This document shows positions 24,695 to 37,129 of a stretch of 64,000 nucleotides of DNA, piece after piece. Numbering within the stretch: the stretch's first letter is position 1; each line of letters starts with the position of its first letter. The stretch lies in contig CM036629.1 of assembly GCA_020746105.1 (NCBI GenBank), positions 7,501 to 71,500 on the forward strand, given 5' to 3'. The notes under the pieces are model-generated. The model worked only from the letters and a program-made list of their open reading frames with translations. It ran no database searches and was not told the DNA's origin. Source of the DNA: Trogon surrucura (Eukaryota > Chordata > Aves > Trogoniformes > Trogonidae). The position numbers were made by a program, and so were the translations under genes.

Positions 24695-25230
24695 GCTAGA
24701 TGAGGTAACTCAGAGCCCCGTCCAGCCTGTTATCGAAAACTTCCAGGGAGGTGGCTTCCACAACCTCTCTGTGCAACCCCTTCAGGGGTCTCACCACCCT
24801 CCGGTCGAAGAACTTAGTAAACATCTGATCGGAATCACCCAGTCTCTAGTTTTAAGCCATTCCCTCTAGTCATACTGCTTCCTGACAACCTAAAAAGGCC
24901 CTTGCCACCTTTCTTGGAGGCCCCCATAAGATACTGGAGGAGCACAATAAGGTCTCCTTGGAGCCTTCCTTTCTCCAGACTGAACAACCCCAACTCGCTC
25001 AGTGTGTCTTCATAGGAAAGGTTCTCCAGACTGCTTATTATTAACCTCCTTATTATTAGCCTTATTAGAACCATCGACGTAGCCCTTCCGTGGACACGTT
25101 CCAGCACGTCCTAATTTTTCCTGTAGTACGGGATCAGGATATGGTATGCCAGGCGGCGGGTCACAAGAGCGGAGTCAAAGTGGAGAATCGCGTCCCTCAA
25201 CCTGCTATCGTAGGGTGTCAGCGCTTGGAA
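24695..25230 (-). mobile_element. CR1 LINE fragment
   Basis: The reverse complement of a CR1 3' region. Minus-strand frames give degenerate reverse-transcriptase C-terminal phrases such as [14 protein letters not shown]1 is the main avian non-LTR retrotransposon. Both ends are truncated and internal stops are common. Confidence 0.8.
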
Positions 25231-25261
25231 GGGACCTCTAGATATCGCTAGGGGACAAGAA

Positions 25262-25792
25262 TCATAGAATTGCCTAGGCTGAAATGGACCTTAGAGATCA
25301 TCTAACCCAACCTTCCTGTCATGGGCAAAGATGCCTCTCTACTAGATCAGGCTACTCAAGTCACTATCCAACTTGAACACCTCTGAGGAGGGGGCAGCGA
25401 CAACATCTCTGAACAATATATTCAAAAGTCTTGCCACTAAACACTTTCTTCCTAAGACGTAATCTAAACCTATTCTCCTTCAACTTAAACCCATTTACCC
25501 TTGTCCTAGCATTAGACGCTCTTGTAAAAAATCGCTCTCCGGCCTGCCTGTAGGATGCCTGGAGATATTAGAAGGCAGCTAGTAGGTCCCCCCAAGTCTT
25601 CTCTTTTCAAGACTGAACAATCCCAGCTCCCACAGTCTCTCCTCATAGCAGAAGTCCTCCAGCCCCTGTATCATCTTTGTGGCCCTCTCCTGAACATGCT
25701 CCAACAGTTCTATTTCCCTCTTACGGTGGAGACACCAATACTGGACACAGTATTCAAGGTATGGTCTCACAAGAGCAGAGTAAAGGGGGAGA
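25262..25792 (-). mobile_element. CR1 LINE fragment
   Basis: Begins with the CR1 3' tail in reverse (AATCATAGAATTGCCTAGG). It continues through typical sequence to the reverse-transcriptase C-terminus (minus frame with [17 protein letters not shown] and [13 protein letters not shown]). 5'-truncated as usual for CR1. Confidence 0.9.
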
Positions 25793-25794
25793 AG

Positions 25795-25911
25795 CAACAC
25801 TATAAGAGCATACGGGACAAGAGGCGACGCTACGCAATGAAAGGTGACGGAACTATACGCTACGCAACAAGAGACGACGCTACGCAATCCTACGTGACAA
25901 CAGCTTAGCGT
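25795..25911. repeat. Short degenerate repeat array, left part
   Basis: Imperfect repeats built on GACAAGAGGCGACGCTACGC-like units. The same motif resumes at 26,503 on the far side of an LTR, so one array appears interrupted by the insertion. Confidence 0.6.
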
Positions 25912-26502
25912 GTCCCGACCTTTCAGGACGTTGACCCGGGCTCGCCGATTCCCAGACCAGGATTAAGGTGACTTCCACCAAAGATCTGAACAACAATTTT
26001 ATTTATCCACCGCCTAACAACGAGGCATTTCAATTACCCGGTCAGCGCAATCACCACGCTTCATAACAATGGGTTACTAATAACCAAAAGAAACCAGCCT
26101 TGCCACAGATAGCTTCCTATTAAAGAGAACAAGAGAGAGAAGGAAAGTGAAAGAAAAGGGAAAGATCACCACCCCTCGATTCATGGATGACTCGCGGCAA
26201 TCCTCTAGTGGCGGGCAAAGAGCACACACAACTGTGTGAGGTGAGCACCTTTTATACAGTTAAGTTCCCATCACAGAGCAGCAACAGGTTTTGGGGACAG
26301 TAGGGGCTTGTGAGGGGGAAAGTCGTACCCCTCCCTCTCCCAGCTTCTTGCAGCCATAGCTCCACCTGTGAAGGTATGGGGCATGGAGCTCAGCAAAGCA
26401 CCGAGTCCGCCCTACACAAACAGATATGTGCCAGGCAGGCGGCTCTGGCTTGTTTACTATTTGAGAAATTGATCTAGTTTGTCACAGAGGTGACACGACA
26501 AG
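25912..26502 (-). mobile_element. Probable solo LTR (minus strand)
   Basis: On the minus strand it starts TGTCGTGTCAC and ends GGTCGGGACA, giving TG...CA termini with short inverted ends. A TATA box (TGTATAAAAGG; 26,256-26,251) and a poly(A) signal AATAAA (26,003-25,998) lie in the right order and spacing for an LTR of about 590 bp. No internal retroviral sequence adjoins it. Exact ends are inferred from the terminal motifs. Confidence 0.55.
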
Positions 26503-26830
26503 GGAAGAGGCACAAGGCTAAGGGACAAGACGTGTCGCTCCATTAGGAAGGACAGGGCTACAAAACAACGAGCAAGGCTACAAGACAAGAGTCGACACCA
26601 CAATATGCTACATGACAGAAGGGGATTTTTCATTATGCTACAGCACAAAACACAAAAGCACAAGAGACAACATTATGAGACAAGAGGCGATGCTACATTA
26701 CGCCACACAATAATAGCCAACGCTACAAGACAAGGCTAGACGACAAGAGGCAACTATACGTTATAATACGCGACAAGAGGAGAACGCTACGGGACAACCG
26801 GTAGGGCTACACAACCGTACGTGCTGAACG
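26503..26830. repeat. Short degenerate repeat array, right part
   Basis: Repeats of GCTACAAGACAAGAGGCGAT-like units, matching the motif at 25,795-25,911 and more diverged towards the right. Confidence 0.6.
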
Positions 26831-26869
26831 GAGGAAGCGGGGAGAGCAGCCCGCTCTGTGACACAAGAC

Positions 26870-27075
26870 CCAGAAACAATGTTGCTGAATACAGCAACAA
26901 GTATCACCCAGAGCTCTTCAGGCTCCCCACACTGACGGTCGGCATCATGTATTATGTCTTCAAACAGCATACATAGCCTGCATAAAGGTACTGGTAATTT
27001 AAAAAGTGCAGCCTCTCAGAAAACACTGAGCTCAAAGGTAAAGAACACTGAACATAACCGAGTCGATTTAGTCGA
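26870..27075 (-). mobile_element. LTR fragment related to the LTR at 29.35-30.20 kb
   Basis: Shares with 30,060-30,180 the order of motifs GTGCAGCCT..TCAGAAAACACT..AAAG.AAAGAACACT..AAC. It is the outer part of the same LTR family, in the same orientation. The rest of the element is missing or unrecognisable. Confidence 0.45.
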
Positions 27076-27244
27076 CAACGTGACATTGCAGCGCTTATAC
27101 CATATCATGACTTAATACACAACATAACCTTCTAAATATTATCATAGAGAGAACACATTAACTACCCGGGCTCATCACCGTGGGTTCCATCGATCGCAGC
27201 ACTCTGTAGGGGCACAGTAGAAGATACATGGACATGAAACCTCA

Positions 27245-27790
27245 CAACGCAGCATTATCAACAACCAAACACTGCCAGGTCCTTGAGAACAAGCAAGCCC
27301 ACAGAGAGCTTGATCTTTGACAGAAGCAACAAGTACCCACCCAGTGTTTCCCACAAATTCTTAACACACACCACGGGGACTCGATCCCCTTCGACTGGAC
27401 GGGAAGGCTCTGACCGAGCAGGACCCGCACAACCGACGGCCCTAGGACACCCCAAGAGACACAGAAAAGAAGCCGGGCCGCTGCCACCAGGGTGCGGGGG
27501 AAGAGAAACACAGTACCTGCCCCGTCGTGCGGGGCCCCTCTGCAGCGTGGGAACACAGGACAGTAACTCCAGCGGCACGGGCGAGACGAGGAACAGCTCG
27601 CGGCGATCCTCCCGGCACGGCAGCCACCAAAAGGCCCCCGGGGCTCTTGCCAGGGGCCCTTATATCCTGAGCACCGTGGGAGGGGAAGACCAGGATTAGT
27701 CCCATTGGCATCACCTGACCCATCCTCCTCTCCCCAGGGGCACAGCTGGCCCCATGCACCACCTGGGCAATCAAGTAACGCATTTAGGGA
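27245..27790 (-). mobile_element. LTR/promoter-like repeat, copy 1
   Basis: On the minus strand it contains GGATATAAGGGCCCC (TATA at 27,664-27,658), then a GCCGGGAGGAT segment. The sequence around the box recurs at 32.4-32.76 kb with the same order and spacing, and a partial copy lies at 27,895-27,965. This fits the start region of a retroviral LTR family. A donor-like GGGGCAG|GTACTG follows at about 27,515. Confidence 0.5.
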
Positions 27791-27894
27791 AAACAACAAG
27801 CATACTACACTCTAGTTTTAAGCAGCAAAGAAAATAAACTGCCTAATGCACCCAAGCGTTACTAGAAAATGTCGGGGCAGGGATTAAAACAGAT

Positions 27895-27965
27895 CCATCC
27901 CCAAAAATCCTCCCGGCACAGCAGCCACCAGAAGGTCCCTGGGGCTCTTATGAAGGGCCCAGAGA
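27895..27965 (-). mobile_element. LTR/promoter-like repeat, partial copy
   Basis: Short segment (TCCTCCCGGCACAGCAGCCA and following GGGGCTCTT) matching the downstream part of the repeat at 27,245-27,790. Confidence 0.5.
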
Positions 27966-27969
27966 GCGG

Positions 27970-29349
27970 CTTGAAATATCTGAGTTTAAGACCAAGCCGA
28001 GCCGTTTTATTCAAATAACCTTCTTTAGCTTAAAACTGCACACCGTCAAGAGATATTTCTGACGAGGTTTGCCTCTGTACAAATGCCCCAGTTAAATCAT
28101 TTTGTCTGCAAGAATTAGCTCATCAATCTCAAATGAAGACAAAGGTTGACTCACCAATAAAAAGGAGATCTAAACTCCACCAAACCAGAGAGAAGTGAAG
28201 GGTTGTAAAGTTATGCTGGAAGAACGGGAGCACAAAGAGAAACTACAAGTCCGAGTTTAAAACCAAATAAACTCTACAGTGACGTCCCGTACCCTACAAA
28301 CTTATGATCTTTCCATGATAGGCACTTTCTAGGAGACCGTCTGGAATATTCGACCACAATGATCGATGGCTACAACATGTCAGAATTCCATCCAGGTTCC
28401 CACACTTTCTCGGAAATACGTACAAGTGGGAGTTAAAAATCATTACTCTCTTCTTGCACTGAAGTGCTAAATTTCATCTGCTGGGTGCACGAGAGTGGCC
28501 GGCAGCCTGGCCGGGCATCCCACAGAAAGCGGGGGCCACGCTTGTTATCTCTGCCCCGTCTTTTTCAGAGTAAAGGCGAGTACTTTAAACAATCCACTAC
28601 ACTGAGATTACTGCAAGAAAACGAACGCTTGCTAAAAAAAAAACAAAAAAAAAACAAAAAACCACACCGACTTCAGGATTTCAGCCTGTCTGGATTTCCA
28701 CCATCTCTACGCACCTAGCATCCAGGAAAGTCCCCAGACGTTTGTCAAGGTTTTCCGTACAGGACTTCAGAAGGAACGGGATTTTCCAAGTCTCACCTTC
28801 TACCGAACACACAGGTATTTCTTCCTGGAAGGCTGCAGCCATCTTTCTGCTGGAATGTGTTGTAGCAGTGTTTATGAAGAATTCAGAGCAGGTCTCACGA
28901 TCAGAAAAATATTTTCTTAGAATAAAGACGAGAAATAACTAGAATTTCAGGAAACTGCTAAGTTCATCTTCGCTTAAAGAGGACTTACGGTCTTTGAACA
29001 AACCCCGCAGGCAGATTTCAGAGTACTCGGAAAGCAACGTTTTCAGGCTAGACCTTTGAGCAATTTGCAATTTCAAGTACAGTTTTTCAGACTGGATCAC
29101 CATCACGCCACTAAATACATCAGTTATCATTGACTCAAGATGCTGATTTGACAATGAATAAATTTCAGTAATTACATCTCTTGTATCTTTTACATTATCA
29201 CACAGAATCCCTAGACCGGGAGGCAGCCTTTCACGCTGATGCTAAACGCCACCACAAAAAACGTTCTCAACTCGGAGACGTGTTGCTGTGACATCTCACA
29301 GCAACATGCCTCTATTACTTAGTCTGCATTTTCAGCCCGCCTAAATGAG
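27970..29349. other. Intergenic, no gene recognised
   Basis: Unique sequence with an A-rich low-complexity patch at about 28,635-28,662. Open frames are short and I recognise none. Confidence 0.5.
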
Positions 29350-30200
29350 TGTCGCGGGTTAGGGCTGGGCCGGCCACTAACGCGGACAGACGCTCTCTAA
29401 CCGCCTCTTCCCCCCCCCTCCAAATGGGAAGAGGAAAGGGAATGAAGCAGAGAGACTTACGGGTGAGAGAAGAAAAAAAAACTAGAACAGCTTTAATGAA
29501 AATAATGGAAATAATGGTGAAAAGGTAACAGTAAAGAACTATATACAACTATAGATAGTAGCCCGATATCAAACCCGACTCCCTCCCCAGATAGAAATCA
29601 CCACTGGTGCTGCAGAGCAGGAGGCACTGGGGAAGCCCCAGGCTCAGCGGCAGCGGGGAAGCTGGATACAGGGAGCTGGATTCGGGAACTCAGGATCCGG
29701 ATCAAAATCAGGAGGTCAGATGGAGTCCTCTATGGACACCGGTCATTGCAGAAAAAAAAGGGAGGGCGAAAAGGCCGAAAAAAGGCTGAACAAAAGGGCC
29801 AAAAAGGCAAAAGGGGATGAAACTCTCGTGACCACTCAATTTATACTAAATATGACGTATATGGGATGGAATACTCTCGTTGGTCACCTGTCCTGTCTAT
29901 TACCCCCCAGAGGTGCAACCTTTTACTTCCTTGTGCCCCCCTCTTACTACCCGGCACCCCCAGCGTGGCACACAAGAGCCAGCAGTGGCCTTGGTCACTA
30001 TAGGAATAAGTATAAGCAAGAGCCCTTCTGCATATGAGTCCCAGGCAGTAACTGTAAACATCAGGTGTTATCACTGCCAGTAGCACACACTGTCTGCAAA
30101 AACATGTTGCTGACTTCAGAACGTGCAGCCTTTTAGAAGACACTAAACTGGAAAGTAAAAATCACTAAACAGGACTGGGTTTTTAGCTAAACCCAGGACA
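29350..30200 (-). mobile_element. Endogenous retrovirus LTR, 851 bp (minus strand)
   Basis: On the minus strand it starts TGTCCTGGGTTTAG and ends CTAACCCGCGACA, an imperfect terminal inverted repeat with TG...CA ends. A TATA box (AGTATAAATTG) is near 29,850, and an ATTAAA poly(A) signal is near 29,490. Immediately upstream on the minus strand (30,201-30,215) is a purine-rich AAGGGGTGGAA, which looks like the polypurine tract that precedes a 3' LTR. This copy is therefore probably a 3' LTR with a little internal sequence attached. Confidence 0.7.
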
Positions 30201-30260
30201 TTCCACCCCTTATTCCATGCCATTTACGTCATACTGATCACGAGCTAATGATCTAGGACA

Positions 30261-31150
30261 ATGAGTAAATCTATTCTCTGCTTTCTAGAGGAAAAGCAAT
30301 AGATCAATGAAAAGATGCCTTCAGCACGTAAAAGAAAGCGTTTCTCAAAAATACCAGCTAAAATATAATCTGTTAGTGTCCAAAACACGAACACAACAGT
30401 CCTGGTCTATTAAAGCCTGTAGCGCAGACTCAGCAGTTACATTATCGAAGGTTACCTAGGCACCCAGAATACACATGCAACGAAGTTTAAGCATACCCTC
30501 GCGGGAGGAAAACGTCGGCAAAGTCATATCCGGTATTAAAATTCAGCGTGTGGTAAACATCAGCAGATTCTCTTCGGAGAGCTTTCTAATCACACAAAAG
30601 ACAAACACAAAAGCGTTAGAAGTTACCCAACCCCTCCTTCCAGAAACAAAACAAATCTACGCTCCTCAACGTGCAAACTCCCTACTTATTTCTAAACCCC
30701 GACACCTAACTGGGATGCGATCACTTCCGATCTGTTCCGTTTGACAGCTTCTGTCCTTCCTTCAACTGCAGACCTTTGCTTGCAAATCTCCCAAAATATC
30801 AGCGCTTTGTCTCCCCCCTCCCTTTCCCCTGTTCACCCTCCTCCCCAGTTTCAAAACGCATCTTCCCCAGGCCTCGGTCGGTCGGTCGGTGTTTTGGTTT
30901 GGCCTGGCCAGATTTCGGCGGTGGGGGGCGAGCTGCAGGGTGGCTTCTGTAAGAAGCTGCTAGAAGCTCCCCGAGTTTGATAGAGCCAATGCCAGCTGGC
31001 TCCAAAGAGGGACGCGCCGCTGGCCAAGGCTGAGCCTATCAGTAAGGTGATAGCAGAGGAACGCCTCTGTGAAAAACATATTTAAGAACGGGGAAAAGAA
31101 CTGCGCCATAACAGCTGGCACAGAGATGAGGAGTGAGAATCTGTACAGAC
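30261..31150. other. Intergenic, no gene recognised
   Basis: Unique sequence; no exon-like structure or complete repeat was identified. Confidence 0.4.
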
Positions 31151-32067
31151 ACCAAGGTCAGTGAAGAAGGAGGCGGGGGAGGATGAGCTCCAGGCGCCGG
31201 AGCAGAGAGAGTCCCCCGGGTCCGTGGTGAAGACCATGGTGAAGCGGGTTGTCCCCCTGCAGCCCATGGGCGAGGTGCAGATGTCCACCGTGAGGATCAC
31301 CGCGTAGATGTCCACCGAGGACTCCTCGCCGTGTTGGTGGATGCCTGAAAGGGGACTGTAGCCCGTGGGAAGCCCGTATCAGAGCAAGTCGCTGCTGGAA
31401 CCTGTAGCCCGTGGAAGAGGGAATGCCCACGCTGGAGCAGGTTGGCCGGTGGGACTTTTGGGACGCTGCGGGTGGCTCACGCTGGAGCAGTTTCCCCCGA
31501 AGGACTGCGCCTCAGACTCACGAGGGGTGGGCTGCCCCTCGTGAGGTGTCTCACATCAGGCAGTTTGTGATGAATTGCCCTTCGTGGGACGACTCATGTG
31601 GAGAAGAGAGCATGAAGCTCGTCTCCTGTGAGAGGGACCCCACAATGGCCTGGGGAAGAGTGAGGAGTCCTCCCCCGGAATGAAGAAGCAGTGAAACCAA
31701 CGTCGGATGAACTGACCGCAGCCCCCATTCCCTGTCCCCCTGTGCCGCTCGGGGGGAGGAGGTGGAGAAACCGGGATTGATGTTAAGCCCGGGAAGAAGG
31801 GAGGGATGGGGGGAAGGTGTTCTGTTTAAGATCTGTTTGCTCTTTCTCACTTCTCACTACTCCTCTCTGATTAGTTCTCTTAATAAATGTACATAATTTC
31901 CCCAAAACTGAGTCTGTTTTGCCCGGGACGGTAAATGAGGGTGATCTCCCTGCCCTTATCTCAAACCCTGAACCCTTGGAAATATTTATTCCCCCTGTCT
32001 AGCCGTGAAGGGGGAGTGAGAGAGCAGCTGTGTGGGTACCTGGCAGCTGGCCAGGGTCAACCCATGA
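31150..32067 (+). mobile_element. Endogenous retrovirus LTR and adjoining sequence (plus strand)
   Basis: Contains repeated GTAGCCCGTGG..CACGCTGGAGCAG phrases, a G-rich segment, AATAAA at 31,882-31,887, then CTGAGTCTGTTTTGCCCGGG and an end GGTCAACCCATGACA. This order is typical of a bird ERV LTR family. The left limit is approximate because I cannot see a clear TG start. Confidence 0.6.
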
Positions 32068-32384
32068 CAGTCTGGAACAGCAGTTTCGGTGGACAGACCA
32101 CAGTGCCCCACCATATGAGTAGCCACTGTCACCTTTTACGCTCCACTGTACGTGAAGACACAAATCCAACAGCTGTGGTCCAACTCCGTTAATTGCAAGG
32201 GTTTCCCTTTCAGATGTCCAAGCCAAAGCCACAACCAGCTCTGCAACATAATTACCACCTCCCTCCACCGGCAGTAACAGATCTCTGCCTGCGACGATGT
32301 GGCCAGTGGCATTTTCCCATCCACGCTACGGTTCAAACGGTCGCTACGTTCTGCTTGTTCTCTTTGCTGCTTAGAACTAGAGTG

Positions 32385-33510
<1,126 letters not shown>

Positions 33511-33593
33511 AGGATTTTGCCAAAAGAAAAAAAACTTGCTGTGTTTCCGCAGCTCGGCGGGGGACACGCGAGTGTGCGGAAGGGGGCTGGTAC

Positions 33594-33922
33594 CGCTCTG
33601 CCCGCTCACCTCGCTGGTTCGGCAGCGCTCTGGTCTCTCCTCTCGCTCCTCCGGTCCTCCAATATGGCGGCACCGCTCTGCCCAGCCGCCTCGCTGGTTC
33701 GGCGGCGCTCTGGCCTCTGGTCCCTCGCTGGTCCGGTCCTCCAACATGGCAGCACCGCTCTGCCCAGCCGCCTCTCTGGTTCGGTGGCGCTCTGGCCTCC
33801 CGTTGCTCGCTGCTCCGGTCCTCCAACATGGTGACACCACTCTGCCCAGCCGCCTCGCTGGTTCGGCGGTACTCTGGCCTCTCGTCCCTCGCTGCTCGAG
33901 TCCTCCAACGGAGCCCTTCCAC
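33594..33922. repeat. 82-bp tandem array with YY1-like motifs
   Basis: Four units with an exact 82-bp period, beginning GCTCTGCCC and containing CTCGCTGGTTCGGCGGC and GGTCCTCCAA. The motif AATATGGCGGC / AACATGGCAGC / AACATGGTGAC falls at 33,661, 33,743 and 33,825; the fourth unit is degenerate at 33,907. The first is close to the YY1 consensus AANATGGCGGC. Confidence 0.85.
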
Positions 33923-34074
33923 TTCGGTGCCGTCTCCAGGGGGCGTGGCCTGTAGTTAGGGGCGCAGCCTGTCGCTCGCATACACGCCCTTCCACTCCGC
34001 TGTCACGATGCTAGAGTTTGGCTAGAGACTGACACTACAGAGCGATAGAAAAAGCCCTCGGCCGAGAAAGCGGC

Positions 34075-34445
34075 TGCCGGCTGCAGTACCGCTTTTCGGA
34101 CACACGATGCCAGTAGCGAGCAGAAAGCGGTCAAGCGCACCTGCCCGTGTGCCGCGCCCGGCTGCAGTACCGCACTTTGTCCACCGGGCGGCAGCAACGA
34201 GCAGCAAAAATTCAAGCGCCTATGGGCAAGGGAGGCGCCCGTCTGCGGGACCGCGGTTCGGGCACAGAGCCCAGTGAGCCCCCGCCACCTCCCGAAGAGC
34301 CGCGGGGCTTCTCCCGCCGCCGCCGGCGCTTCGGAACCGCATTTGGGCCACGCAGGAGCAGGAGAGAGCAGCAAACGACACGGCGCCACTGCGCCTCGCC
34401 GCGACAGGACCGCGTTTCGGACGGGGGCGGTAGCGAGCACCGGCA
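34075..34445. repeat. Degenerate repeats leading into the NRF1 array
   Basis: About five diverged units carry GCAGTACCGC.TTT.GG.CAC and GCGAGCAGAAA-like phrases (34,080; 34,161; 34,235; 34,328; 34,405). GC-rich, no gene. Confidence 0.5.
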
Positions 34446-34446
34446 G

Positions 34447-36728
34447 ACATGTAAGGGCAGAAGGGACTGGCAGGACGCAGCGCCGACCTCAGCGGCGCCG
34501 CCGCGCATGCGCCGGCAGAAGTGAGGGCAGACGGTACTGGCAGCACGCAGCGCCGACCTCAGCGGCGCCCACGCGCATGCGCCGGCATAAATGAGGGCAG
34601 AAGGTACTAGCACCCCGTGGCGCCGCCGCGCATGCGCCGGCAGAAGTGAGGGCAGACGGTACTGGCAGCACGCAGCGCCGACCTCAGCGGCGCCGCCGCG
34701 CATGCGCCGGCAGAAGTGAGGGCAGAAGGGACTGGCAGGACGCAGCGCCGACCTCAGCGGCGCCGCCGCGCATGCGCCGGCAGAAGTGAGGGCAGGAGGG
34801 ACTGGCAGCACGCAGCGCCGACCTCAGCGGGGCCGCCGCGCATGCGCCGGCAGAAGTGAGGGCAGACGGTACTGGCAGCACGCAGCGCCGACCTCAGCAG
34901 CGCCGCCGCGCATGCGCCAGCAGAAGTGAGGGCAGAAGGGACTGGCATGACGCAGCGCCGACCTCAGCGGCGCCAACGCCCATGCGCCGGCAGACGTGAG
35001 GGCAGACGGTACTGGCAGCACGCAGCGCCGACCTCAGCGGCGCCGCCGCGCATGCGCCGGCAGAAGTGAGGGCAGAAGGGACTGGCAGCACGCAGCGCCG
35101 ACCTCAGCGGCGCCGCCGCGCATGCGCCAGCAGGAGTGAGGGCAGAAGGGACTGGCAGGACGCAGCGCCGACCTCAGCGGCGCCGCCGCGCATGCGCCGG
35201 CAGAAGTGAGGGCAGACGGATGCAGCGCCGACCTCAGCGGCGCCACCGCCCATGCGCCGGCATAAATGAGGGCAGAAGCGACTGGCAGCACGCAGCGCCG
35301 ACCTCAGCGGCGCCGCCGCGCATGCGCCGGCATAAATGAGGGCAGAAGGTACTAGCACCACTCGGCGCCGCCGCGCATGCGCCGGCAGAAGTGAGGGCAG
35401 GAGGGACTGGCAGCACGCAGCGCCGACCTCAGCGGCGCCGCCGCGCATGCGCCGGCAGAAGTGAGGGCAGAAGGGACTGGCAGGACGCAGCGCCGACCTC
35501 AGCGGCGCCGCCGCGCATGCGCCGGCAGAAGTGAGGGCAGGAGGGACTGGCAGCACGCAGCGCCGACCTCAGCGGGGCCGCCGCGCATGCGCCGGCAGAA
35601 GTGAGGGCAGACGGTACTGGCAGCACGCAGCGCCGACCTCAGCAGCGCCGCCGCGCATGCGCCAGCAGAAGTGAGGGCAGAAGGGACTGGCATGACGCAG
35701 CGCCGACCTCAGCGGCGCCACCGCCCATGCGCCGGCAGACGTGAGGGCAGACGGTACTGGCAGCACGCAGCGCCGACCTCAGCGGCGCCGCCGCGCATGC
35801 GCCGGCAGAAGTGAGGGCAGACGGTACTGGCAGCACGCAGCGCCGACCTCAGCGGCGCCGCCGCGCATGCGCCGGCAGAAGTGAAGGCAGACGGTAGTGG
35901 CAGGATGCAGCGCCGACCGCAGCGGCGCCGCCGTCCATGCGCCGGCAGAAATGAGGGCAGAAGGGACTGGCAGGACGCAGCGCCGACCTCAGCGGCGCCG
36001 CCGCGCATGCGCCGGCAGAAGTGAGGGCAGAAGGGACTGGCAACACGCAGCGCCGACCTCAGCGGCGCCGCCGCGCATGCGCCGGCAGAAGTGAGGGCAG
36101 ACGGTACTGGCAGCACGCAGCGCCGACCTCAGCGGCGCCGCCGCGCATGCGCCGGCAGAAGTGAGGGCAGACGGTACTGGCAGCACGCAGCGCCGACCTC
36201 AGCGGCGCCGCCGCGCATGCGCCAGCAGAAGTGAGGGCAGAAGGGACTGGCAGGACGCAGCGCCGACCTCAGCGGCGCCGCCGCGCATGCGCCGGCAGAA
36301 GTGAGGGCAGACGGATGCAGCGCCGACCTCAGCGGCGCCACCGCCCATGCGCCGGCATAAATGAGGGCAGAAGCGACTGGCAGCACGCAGCGCCGACCTC
36401 AGCGGCGCCGCCGCGCATGCGCCGGCATAAATGAGGGCAGAAGGTACTAGCACCACTCGGCGCCGCCGCGCATGCGCCGGCAGAAGTGAGGGCAGGAGGG
36501 ACTGGCAGCACGCAGCGCCGACCTCAGCGGCGCCGCCGCGCATGCGCCGGCAGAAGTGAGGGCAGAAGGGACTGGCAGCACGCAGCGCCGACCTCAGCGG
36601 CGCCACCGCCCATGCGCCGGCATAAATGAGGGCAGAAGGTACTAGCACCACGCGGCGCTGCCGCGCATGCGCCGGCAGAAGTGAGGGCAGAAGGGAATGG
36701 CAGCAGGCAGCGCCGAGCTCACTGGCGC
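34447..36728. repeat. 70-bp minisatellite with an NRF1-type palindrome in nearly every unit
   Basis: About 32 tandem units of 70 bp with a few shortened ones. The core is GCCGCCGCGCATGCGCCGGC followed by AGAAGTGAGGGCAGAAGGGA and CTGGCAGCACGCAGCGCC. The palindrome GCGCATGCGC (first at 34,503-34,512) is the NRF1 binding core. Some units have GCCCATGCGC instead. Longer blocks are repeated: 34,684-35,020 matches 35,429-35,766 (offset 745 bp), and a shortened unit at about 35,215 recurs at about 36,310 (offset about 1,095 bp). Open frames on both strands are by-products of the repeat. Confidence 0.92.
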
Positions 36729-37120
36729 AGCTGTGCGCCCGCCGCTCGCTCCCGTACCGGCCAAGGACCGCGCGCTGCGCGGCAAAACGACAGCGGCACC
36801 GAAACGCGCCGCAAGGCTTCAGCCCCGGGCGGCTTCCCAAGCCCGGCGGATGCCTCTGCCCGTGCCGCCCAGCCCGGTAGCCGGGAGGAGAAGCAGCCCG
36901 GGCAGCAACAGGGCTCTCCTCCGCAGCAAACCCCGACCCCGGGGCTCTGGGGCGCCGCCCTCCTGGGCCCGCACGCCTTCCTGCCGGGGGGAAGAGACGC
37001 CGCACGATGCCACTTACCTCCAGCGAGACGGCTGGCGAGCAGGGAAAGCAAACGGGCAGGTCGCTCCAGCAGCTCTCTGCAGCAGGTGGCCCCCTAGGGC
37101 TGAGCCACAGCCCAGCATCC
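36729..37120. promoter_or_regulatory. CpG-rich block with a strong minus-strand splice donor
   Basis: GC-rich, CpG-dense unique sequence at the right edge of the array. On the minus strand CTCGCTGGAG|GTAAGTGG at about 37,018 matches a consensus 5' splice site, so a transcript could start just to its right and run leftwards through the NRF1 array. No acceptor partner is assigned. Confidence 0.35.
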
Positions 37121-37129
37121 CACCATCAC

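Noticed and set aside
34200..37005. Ala/Arg/Cys-rich open frames over the 70-bp array
   Set aside because: Periodic by-products of the minisatellite, present in several frames on both strands.
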